Source of the DNA: Candidatus Wolfebacteria bacterium
GTDB taxonomy: Bacteria; Patescibacteriota; Minisyncoccia; UBA6257; UBA9933
Length of the DNA stretch: 37,506 nt
Reading direction: 5' to 3'
Assembly (NCBI GenBank): GCA_016214005.1
Contig: JACRPK010000022.1
Span: forward strand, 1-37,506
The notes beneath the pieces were generated by a model. It ran no database searches. It worked only from the letters and a program-made list of their open reading frames with translations, and was not told where the DNA came from. Both the position numbers and the translations under genes were made by a program. The stretch's first letter is position 1; each line of letters begins with the position of its first letter. Below, piece by piece: positions 32,305-37,506 of this stretch.

Positions 32305-33120
32305 ATGTTGATTTTTTTATACGGGCCGGATTCTTACAGAAAGCGGCAAAAAATTAAAGAATTAGTTGGCGATTATCAAAAAAAACATCCATTTTTAGCT
32401 GTTGAGAGTTTTGATCTTGAGGAAGAATCAGAAGTATTTTCAAAGCTTAATAATTTTTTTTCAAGCCTTACGCTTTTTGAAAATATAAAGCTGGCTGTGG
32501 CAGAAAATATTTTAAACGCTGTTAAAGACAATAAAAGAGAAAGTAAGAAAATAATAAAGCTTTTTAAGGACAATTTAGAAAATAAAAATTTTGTTTCAAT
32601 TATCTGCGAAGATAAAAATCCGATCAAAGAATTCAGTTTTTTGCTTGAAAAGCCGGTTTTGTCTCAGGAATTTGAAAATTTAACAGGTAGCCAGCTTGAA
32701 CAATTTATAAAAAAAGAAGCCAAATCCAGAAATTTAGAAATTGACGATAAAATGATTGTTTCTATGGTAAAAATTTTTAAAGGTAATATATGGGGGTTAA
32801 TAAATGAGCTTGATAAATTGTTTTTATTCGGTAAAAAAATCAGCGTAAAAGATTTTGATGAAATTATTGACTATAAAGAGCAAAACGCTGATTTTTTCCG
32901 CCAGGTGAGCAATTTTGCTTTTTCCCGCAGTTTACCGCAAAAAATTGTTAATTTGGAAGTTTTATTAGAAACAGAAGATCCGGCAAAAATTTTTAATTTT
33001 TTAGCGAGTTTTTCTTCAAATTCTCTTGATTTGACCAGAAAATTTGCGGATTACGATGTATCAATAAAATCTGGTAAAATGGATTATGAAGAAGCGCTGG
33101 TGGAAATGGCGTTGAGTTAA
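32305..33120 (+). CDS. holA: DNA polymerase III delta subunit
   Basis: The 271-aa protein begins MLIFLYGPDSYRKRQKIKEL, the AAA+-like N-terminus of HolA, followed by FFSSLTLFENIKLAVAENIL, the sliding-clamp contact and strand region, and SKIMVSMVKIFKGNIWGLINELDKLFLF-type helices. Delta opens the beta clamp within the clamp loader. It is shorter than the about 330-aa E. coli protein, mainly at the C-terminal collar domain, as in other small genomes. The family is low in sequence conservation, so the call rests on overall pattern. Confidence 0.85.
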   Translation: MLIFLYGPDSYRKRQKIKELVGDYQKKHPFLAVESFDLEEESEVFSKLNNFFSSLTLFENIKLAVAENILNAVKDNKRESKKIIKLFKDNLENKNFVSIICEDKNPIKEFSFLLEKPVLSQEFENLTGSQLEQFIKKEAKSRNLEIDDKMIVSMVKIFKGNIWGLINELDKLFLFGKKISVKDFDEIIDYKEQNADFFRQVSNFAFSRSLPQKIVNLEVLLETEDPAKIFNFLASFSSNSLDLTRKFADYDVSIKSGKMDYEEALVEMALS

Positions 33121-33264
33121 TAGTAATCAGGTTTAAAATTTTGAATTCTGAATTTTAATTAAATTTTGAATGAATAAATTTTGAATTTAAAATTAAAACA
33201 TTAAAACATTAAATCATTTATTTAAAATTCAAAATTAGAAATTAGAAATTAAAAATTTTATAAA
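33121..33264 (+). repeat. Low-complexity AT-rich spacer with short repeats
   Basis: The spacer between holA and the recombinase is about 85-90% A+T. AAATTTTGAAT occurs several times with small changes, followed by ATTAAAACATTAAAAC and ATTAGAAATTAGAA tandem copies. TTTTGAATTTAAA and TTTAAAATTCAAAA could pair as an imperfect stem. No ORF, tRNA or clear promoter is seen; TTTATAAA just before ATG 33265 may contribute to the start region. Confidence 0.6.
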
Positions 33265-34170
33265 ATGGCTGACATCAATAAGCTTTTTCAAAATTATCTT
33301 AATTATCTGGAAATTGAGAAAAATCGCTCCCCGAAAACGCGGGAAAATTATGAGCGCTATTTAAAGTCGTTTTTTAAATTCGCAAAAATAAAATCAGAGA
33401 TTGATATCACAAATGACATAGTAAGGGATTTTAGGATTTTTCTGGCGCGCAGCAAAAATGAAAAAGGCGAGTATTATAAAAAAACCACCCAAAGTTATTA
33501 CATCATCGCTTTAAGGAATTTCTTGAAATTTTTGATTAAAAATGAATATAAAGTTTTAGCGCCGGATATGATTGAACTCCCCAAAACTCCTTCGCGCCAA
33601 ATTGAAATTGTTGAATATAAAGACTTAGAAAGGCTCCTTAGCTCGCCAAAAGGAGGAGATTTAAAAAATTTGCGCGATAAAGCGATTTTGGAAATTTTGT
33701 TTTCAACCGGACTTCGCATTTCAGAACTTTGCGCCTTAAGCAGATATTTTGACATTGATAGAGGAGAAATTACCGTGCGCGGCAAAGGAGATAAGTTGAG
33801 AGTTGTTTTTTTATCGGAGCGCGCTAAAGAGTCTTTAAAAAATTATTTGGCAAAAAGAACAGACGCGGAAGAGGCGATGTTTGTGAGTTTGACTAAGGCG
33901 AAAAATTCTAAAATTATCGGTCGAATTTTGCCGCGAACAATCCAAAGGTTGGTGAGTTTTTACGCTCGCAAAGCCGGCGTTATGGGAAAAATTTCTCCGC
34001 ATCAGTTGAGACATCAATTTGCCACCGATCTTTTAATCGGCGGAGCGGATTTGCGCGCGGTTCAGGAGCTCTTGGGGCATTCCAGCATTACGACAACTCA
34101 AATTTACACTCATTTAACCAATAAAGCGCTCCGCGAAGTCCATAAAAGTTTTCACGGAAGAAGGAGATGA
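33265..34170 (+). CDS. xerC: Tyrosine recombinase XerC/XerD family
   Basis: The 301-aa protein has the SAM-like N-terminal core-binding domain (residues 5-95) and a complete catalytic domain with Arg151 (STGLRISEL), Lys174 (RGKGDKLR), His246 and Arg249 (HQLRHQF), His272 (LGHSSITTTQIY) and nucleophile Tyr281. Full-length Xer proteins resolve chromosome dimers at dif; a single Xer in small genomes would do so alone, as XerH or XerS does. It could also be an integrase, but no att repeats or mobile genes flank it. No dif-like site was found in the window. Confidence 0.93.
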   Translation: MADINKLFQNYLNYLEIEKNRSPKTRENYERYLKSFFKFAKIKSEIDITNDIVRDFRIFLARSKNEKGEYYKKTTQSYYIIALRNFLKFLIKNEYKVLAPDMIELPKTPSRQIEIVEYKDLERLLSSPKGGDLKNLRDKAILEILFSTGLRISELCALSRYFDIDRGEITVRGKGDKLRVVFLSERAKESLKNYLAKRTDAEEAMFVSLTKAKNSKIIGRILPRTIQRLVSFYARKAGVMGKISPHQLRHQFATDLLIGGADLRAVQELLGHSSITTTQIYTHLTNKALREVHKSFHGRRR

Positions 34171-34241
34171 TTTTATTGGAAAAATAAGATAATTTGTTTT
34201 GTTTGATTTGAAAAAGACAGATGAGAAAAATATTTTTAAAG

Positions 34242-34270
34242 TTGCTATTTTAAAAAATATTTTCTACTAT
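34242..34270 (+). promoter_or_regulatory. Promoter of the small membrane protein gene
   Basis: TTGCTA (34242-34247), 17 nt, TACTAT (34265-34270). The start site is at about 34277, 1 nt before ATG 34278. An overlapping TATATT (34268-34273) is less well placed. Confidence 0.45.
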
Positions 34271-34277
34271 ATTAAAA

Positions 34278-34529
34278 ATGGCTGAAAATTTTGGAAAAAA
34301 AATAGATCCTTCTTCAGATGTTGAGATCCGCACAATGAAGTCGGATGTTGAGGCGATTAGAGCTGCTGGCGGAGATATTACTTTGGTATCCGGTCAGGCG
34401 CCCGGCAAAACGCTTGAAAGCGAAAATAGATCTCCGGTCTTTAAAATTAGCGCTGTTTTTGTTATTATTTTAATAATTATTGGAATCGGATTTTTAGCAT
34501 ATTATCTGGCATTAAAAATGATAAAATAA
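34278..34529 (+). CDS. Small single-helix membrane protein, 83 aa
   Basis: The 83-aa protein has a polar N-terminal half (SSDVEIRTMKSDVEAIRAAGGDITLVSGQAPGK) and one C-terminal membrane helix (FKISAVFVIILIIIGIGFLAYYLAL) ending in KMIK. By the positive-inside rule the N-terminal half orientation is uncertain. I recognise no family with confidence. The stop codon TAA overlaps the left arm of the 20-bp inverted repeat that leads to the DksA/TraR gene. Confidence 0.75.
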   Translation: MAENFGKKIDPSSDVEIRTMKSDVEAIRAAGGDITLVSGQAPGKTLESENRSPVFKISAVFVIILIIIGIGFLAYYLALKMIK

Positions 34530-34679
34530 TCCCTCACCCTTCAAAGATTAAAAATAATAAAATTTGAAAAAAATATAAATTAATGTTAATATCTATTTAT
34601 AATAATTAAATTATCTTTAATAATTAATTCTTTGCTTTTTTAAAAATGGCAAAGAATAGATCTTTGAAGGGTGAGGGAT
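34529..34679 (+). repeat. Long inverted-repeat element covering the DksA/TraR start codon
   Basis: ATCCCTCACCCTTCAAAGAT (34529-34548) and ATCTTTGAAGGGTGAGGGAT (34660-34679) are perfect 20-bp reverse complements, 111 bp apart. A second perfect pair, ATTCTTTGC (34627-34635) and GCAAAGAAT (34649-34657), is nested inside next to the right arm. The right arm includes the purine-rich GGGTGAGGG and the first two bases of ATG 34678. As RNA the arms would hide the ribosome site and start codon; as DNA it could be a small mobile element with terminal repeats. The inner spacer is AT-rich and without an ORF. Confidence 0.85.
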
Positions 34680-35010
34680 GAATAAAAATGAAATGGAACA
34701 ATTAAAAAATCAGCTTGAAAATGAAAGAGAAAAAATTTTAAAAGAAATCAAAGAACATAAAGCAGTGCCGGATTTTGGCAGCGATGTTGATGTTGATGAA
34801 GAAACCGACGAGTCTGAGGGATATGGAAATGAACTTGCCATCGCTCAAACTTATAAAAATCGGCTTTCGGATATTGAAACAGCCCTGGAAAAAATAAAAC
34901 ATAATAAATACGGCGCTTGTGAAGAATGTAACAATGAAATTTCTTTTGATCTTCTTAAGATTGATCCCGAATCAAAACTTTGCCAAGATTGCAAGAAGAA
35001 AATTTTATAA
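34678..35010 (+). CDS. DksA/TraR-family C4 zinc-finger protein
   Basis: The 110-aa protein has a coiled-coil N-terminus (MEQLKNQLENEREKILKEIKEHK), an acidic centre (GSDVDVDEETDESEGYGNE), then LSDIETALEKIKHNKYGACEECNNEISFDLLKIDPESKLCQDCKKKIL with the four-Cys finger (CEEC...CQDC). Members bind in the RNA polymerase secondary channel and modulate initiation, in some cases with ppGpp. GreA-like factors use the same channel (compare 30124). The start is ATG 34678; the in-frame Met6 at 34693 is an alternative that would lie outside the inverted repeat. Confidence 0.9.
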   Translation: MNKNEMEQLKNQLENEREKILKEIKEHKAVPDFGSDVDVDEETDESEGYGNELAIAQTYKNRLSDIETALEKIKHNKYGACEECNNEISFDLLKIDPESKLCQDCKKKIL

Positions 35011-35064
35011 AACTTTTATTTTTTCTTTATAAAAATTTTAACCTCTTTTTTATAAAATTAGAGA

Positions 35065-36612
35065 GTGAAAAATTTTTCTAAAGTTTATTGCGCCGAACTT
35101 GTAGGCATTAGCGCTAAACTTATTGAGGTGGAAACCGATGTTAATGTCGGGCTTCATTCTTTTAATATTGTCGGGCTAGCCGACAAAGCTTTAAACGAAG
35201 CTAAAGAGCGGGTAAGTTCAGCTTTAAAAAATTCCGGCATTAAGCCGCCAACTAAAGAGAATCGGAAAATCACCATCAATCTTGCTCCGGCCGACATAAA
35301 AAAGACCGGCTCCCAGTATGATTTGGCAATCGCTGTTGGCTATTTGCTTGCCACTAAACAAATTAAAAATTTTGATACTTCAGATAAAATTTTTATCGGC
35401 GAGCTTTCTTTAAACGGCAATTTGCGGCCAATAAATGGCAGTTTGAATATCGCCCAACTTGCCAAAAATCTGGGTTTCAAATTTTTATTTTTGCCGAAAG
35501 CCAACGCTTCGGAAGCTGCGGTTATTAATGGTTTGGAAATTATACCTGTGCTAGATTTGAATTCTTTAATTAGTCATCTAGAAGAAAAGGAAAAAATTCC
35601 ATTTCAAAAATTTAGAGAAACAGATTTTCCAAAAAATAATTTATTAGAAAATTTTATTGATATTTCTGAAATTAAAGGTCAGGAAAATGCTAAAAGAGCG
35701 TTAATGATAGCGGCTTCGGGAGGGCACAATATCTTAATGTTCGGCCCGCCCGGGGCTGGTAAAACCATGTTGGCTCAGGCTTATGTTTCAATTTTGCCAC
35801 TTCCTTCGATTGAAGAAGCGATTGAAATAACAAAAATTTACAGCGCAGCCGGTATGCTTGGAGATATGTCTTTTATTGATTTTCGGCCGTTTCGGGCTCC
35901 GCATCATAGCGCTTCAATGGTTGCAATTATTGGCGGCGGAACAAATCCAAAGCCCGGCGAAATAAGTCTGGCGCATCGCGGAGTTTTGTTTCTTGATGAA
36001 ATTGCCGAATTCAGGCGGGATTTGCTTGAATCTTTGCGCCAACCGCTTGAAAGCGGAAAGGTTTGCGTTTCCAGGGCAAAAAATATATTAAATTTTCCGG
36101 CTAAATTTTCGCTTGTGGCAGCGATGAATCCGTGCCCTTGCGGATATTTTGGCGATAGTGAAAAAGATTGCCGTTGCAGCGCCAATGAAGTTTTTCGTTA
36201 TCAAAAAAAAATTTCCGGGCCGCTGCTTGATAGAATTGATATTCAAATTAAAGTGCCGCGGGTAAAAATTGATGAAATTAGAAAGGGCAAGCGCGACAAA
36301 ATTTCAGCTGATAAAATTAAAAAAGCCGTGACAAGAGCGCGGGAAATCCAAAAACAGAGATTTTCAAAATTAAAAACAATAATTAGCCTTAACTCCGAGA
36401 TGAGTTCTAAAATGGTTGATGAAATTATCGGACTTTCAAAAGAAACTGAAGATTTTTTGAAAAATTTATTGGAAAAATCTTTTATTTCCGCTCGCGGATA
36501 TTATCGGATGCTTAAAATTGCCAGAACGATTGCTGATATAGAAGAAAGCGAAGAAATAAAAAACGCCCATTTATCAGAAGCGTTTCAATATAGGGCAAGG
36601 GAGAAAGAGTGA
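35065..36612 (+). CDS. comM: YifB/ComM-family Mg-chelatase-like AAA+ ATPase
   Basis: The start is GTG 35065. The 515-aa protein has the N-terminal ComM domain (AELVGISAKLIEVETDVNVGLHSFNIVGLADKALNEAKERVSSAL; INLAPADIKKTGSQYDLAIA), a Walker A GPPGAGKTM, Walker B GVLFLDEIAEF, a Cys cluster MNPCPCGYFGDSEKDCRCS and the C-terminal lid with ISARGYYRMLKIARTIADIE. ComM is a hexameric helicase that promotes branch migration during natural transformation; CPR genomes often carry it with type IV pili and ComEC. TAAAAT (35053-35058) ends 7 nt before the GTG, another possible leaderless start, without a good -35 box. Confidence 0.95.
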   Translation: MKNFSKVYCAELVGISAKLIEVETDVNVGLHSFNIVGLADKALNEAKERVSSALKNSGIKPPTKENRKITINLAPADIKKTGSQYDLAIAVGYLLATKQIKNFDTSDKIFIGELSLNGNLRPINGSLNIAQLAKNLGFKFLFLPKANASEAAVINGLEIIPVLDLNSLISHLEEKEKIPFQKFRETDFPKNNLLENFIDISEIKGQENAKRALMIAASGGHNILMFGPPGAGKTMLAQAYVSILPLPSIEEAIEITKIYSAAGMLGDMSFIDFRPFRAPHHSASMVAIIGGGTNPKPGEISLAHRGVLFLDEIAEFRRDLLESLRQPLESGKVCVSRAKNILNFPAKFSLVAAMNPCPCGYFGDSEKDCRCSANEVFRYQKKISGPLLDRIDIQIKVPRVKIDEIRKGKRDKISADKIKKAVTRAREIQKQRFSKLKTIISLNSEMSSKMVDEIIGLSKETEDFLKNLLEKSFISARGYYRMLKIARTIADIEESEEIKNAHLSEAFQYRAREKE

Positions 36613-37305
36613 TTATTTTGCCAGCGGATTTTTAGCGCCATGAACTTCGTAATGCAAATGGCAGCCAGTTGGGCCGTGAGTATTGCCGGTATTGCCCATA
36701 TAGCCGATTAATTCCTTGCTTTTAACATATTGTCCGGTTGAAACAGTGGCTTTTTCAAGGTGGGCATAAAGAGTTTGAATATTATTGGGATGTTCGATTC
36801 TTATATAATTTCCATAGCCGCCGCTCCAATTGTTATCAATAGATTCTTCCATAACAAATCCTTCAAAAGCCGCATAAACCGGCGTACCGCAGCTGTTGGC
36901 TATGTCAACAGCGTTAAAAGCATGAAGTTGCCCCCAATTCCAGCCGATGGTTGGTGGAAATAATTTGTCGCTTTTGTCTGTTTTTTGGACCGTTGATTTG
37001 ACAGACAGAGCATTGCTTGCAAGAATCTGAGTTAAGGCGTCGGAATCGGTTAAATTTTCACGATTATCAATAAATTCGTTTGAATCATTAATATCGGCTG
37101 ACGCCAAAAGAGAATCATTAAGTTCAATACTTGGGCCGCCGAGATTCTTTTGATAAGCTGCGTTGGCTATAAAACCAGGAATAACAGAATTTTTGTTTAA
37201 AAGAGCAAAATTTAACCACAAAACCCCTAAAATTAAAAGCCCCCACAATGCTTGCGAGGTTGAAATCGAGGCTTTAATTCTGAATTTTTCGGAAAATTTT
37301 GCCAA
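36613..37305 (-). CDS. M23-family metallopeptidase, membrane-anchored
   Basis: The 230-aa protein starts at a TTG (37305); no in-frame ATG lies nearby upstream. It has an N-terminal membrane helix (ALWGLLILGVLWLNFALL), a Ser/Asp/Asn-rich linker of about 70 residues, and a C-terminal LytM/M23 domain: GWNWGQLHAFNAVDIANSCGTPVYAAFEG, GNYIRIEHPNNIQTLYAHLEKATVSTGQYVKSKELIGYMGNTGNTHGPTGCHLHYEVHG. The HLH end motif is standard. The first zinc motif has His six residues before Asp (HAFNAVD) instead of four (HxxxD). Such enzymes cut peptide cross-links of peptidoglycan or activate amidases. It meets comM stop to stop with no gap. Confidence 0.9.
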   Translation of the reverse strand: MAKFSEKFRIKASISTSQALWGLLILGVLWLNFALLNKNSVIPGFIANAAYQKNLGGPSIELNDSLLASADINDSNEFIDNRENLTDSDALTQILASNALSVKSTVQKTDKSDKLFPPTIGWNWGQLHAFNAVDIANSCGTPVYAAFEGFVMEESIDNNWSGGYGNYIRIEHPNNIQTLYAHLEKATVSTGQYVKSKELIGYMGNTGNTHGPTGCHLHYEVHGAKNPLAK

Positions 37306-37341
37306 ATATTTAATTTTGCTTAAAATAATACTAATAAATTA

Positions 37342-37369
37342 ATTTTATCAAAGCCTTAATAAAAGTCAA
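37342..37369 (-). promoter_or_regulatory. Promoter of the M23 peptidase gene
   Basis: On the minus strand TTGACT (37369-37364), a 16-nt spacer, and TAAAAT (37347-37342). This gives a leader of about 30 nt before TTG 37305. Confidence 0.45.
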
Positions 37370-37388
37370 TAATAAGAAACTATCTGCC

Positions 37389-37397
37389 TGTGGATAA
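37389..37397. promoter_or_regulatory. Perfect DnaA box
   Basis: TGTGGATAA is the exact reverse complement of TTATCCACA, the strongest DnaA-binding 9-mer. It lies between the divergent M23 and helicase genes, 20 nt before the helicase ATG. No second perfect box is visible nearby, so it is more likely a regulatory site than an origin. Confidence 0.6.
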
Positions 37398-37416
37398 CTT
37401 TTAGGGCTTAAATTAT

Positions 37417-37506
37417 ATGAATTTATCGCATAAAGATTTAAATAAAAGCCAACAAGAAGCTGTAGACAACCTTAATGGTCCGCTTTTAATAGTTGCCGGA
37501 GCCGGC
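37417..37506 (+). CDS. UvrD/PcrA-type DNA helicase, 5' end only
   Basis: The 30 codons in the window read MNLSHKDLNKSQQEAVDNLNGPLLIVAGAG, the Q motif (LNKSQQEAV) and the beginning of Walker A (VAGAGSGKT in the family) of superfamily 1A helicases. The gene continues beyond the window. UvrD, PcrA, Rep and related ATP-dependent nuclease subunits all begin this way, so the exact member cannot be named. A DnaA box lies just upstream. Confidence 0.85.
   Translation, partial: MNLSHKDLNKSQQEAVDNLNGPLLIVAGAG

Noticed and set aside
33265-34170. Xer gene as integrase of a mobile element
   Set aside because: No tRNA, attachment repeats, excisionase or phage genes are nearby; neighbours are housekeeping genes.
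1-37506. CRISPR arrays, tRNA or rRNA genes
   Set aside because: No regular direct repeats with spacers were seen, and none of the spacers between genes has a cloverleaf-like sequence or rRNA motif; all are short.

Overview
The window is a gene-dense, AT-rich bacterial chromosome segment. It most resembles a Candidate Phyla Radiation (Patescibacteria) genome, probably Parcubacteria/Paceibacteria. The evidence is the gene repertoire: a transketolase split into two genes, an AdoCbl-type (class II) ribonucleotide reductase next to ftsZ, a lone ftsA-ftsZ pair without mur genes, a short DNA polymerase III delta, a stand-alone 5'-3' exonuclease, and lysine-rich proteins with short spacers. TGA ends several intact genes (rnpA, yidC, comM), so the standard bacterial code applies and the UGA-recoding CPR lineages are unlikely. 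The lineage call is inference from gene content, not a phylogeny.

Layout. 1-2136: the 3' part of a surface/fibre-like protein with a peptidase S74 self-cleaving chaperone tail, broken by a +1 frameshift. It is followed by a RelE/ParE-type toxin-antitoxin pair and a second, decayed copy of the block (S74 tail + antitoxin + toxin). 2139-9434: carbon metabolism (transketolase N and C halves, PfkB sugar kinase, class II aldolase) with a membrane protein, a CheY-like regulator, a 415-aa orphan protein and an MFS transporter. 9492-17357: bS21, YqeY, YbeY, FtsA, FtsZ, NrdJ, ArgRS. 17446-19897: a sensor histidine kinase interrupted by an in-frame TAA, then a DUF192 protein. 19998-25373: an IleRS carrying an inserted histidine-phosphatase domain, and GlmS. 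25414-27038: the rpmH-rnpA-yidC-khpB cluster. 27035-27922 (minus): 5'-3' exonuclease. 28058-29176: a two-gene cassette with its own promoter, strong Shine-Dalgarno sites and terminator, encoding a Cys-cluster protein and a PD-(D/E)XK-like protein. 29238-37506: MutM, a Gre-like protein, PyrG, HolA, Xer recombinase, a small membrane protein, a DksA/TraR protein behind a long inverted repeat, ComM, an M23 peptidase (minus), and the start of a UvrD/PcrA-type helicase preceded by a perfect DnaA box.

Expression signals. Most genes have no Shine-Dalgarno sequence. Several transcription-unit heads (rpsU, ileS, rpmH, mutM and possibly the kinase and comM) have a -10 hexamer ending exactly 7 nt before the start codon, which predicts leaderless mRNAs. 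The cassette at 28.0-29.2 kb is the clear exception, with AAAGGAGG before both genes.

Most noteworthy: the phosphatase domain inserted between the two zinc knuckles of IleRS, the SD-bearing nuclease-like cassette, the 20-bp perfect inverted repeat that covers the DksA/TraR start codon, the duplicated and decaying S74-tail/TA block, and the ArgRS whose HIGH box is not HIGH.
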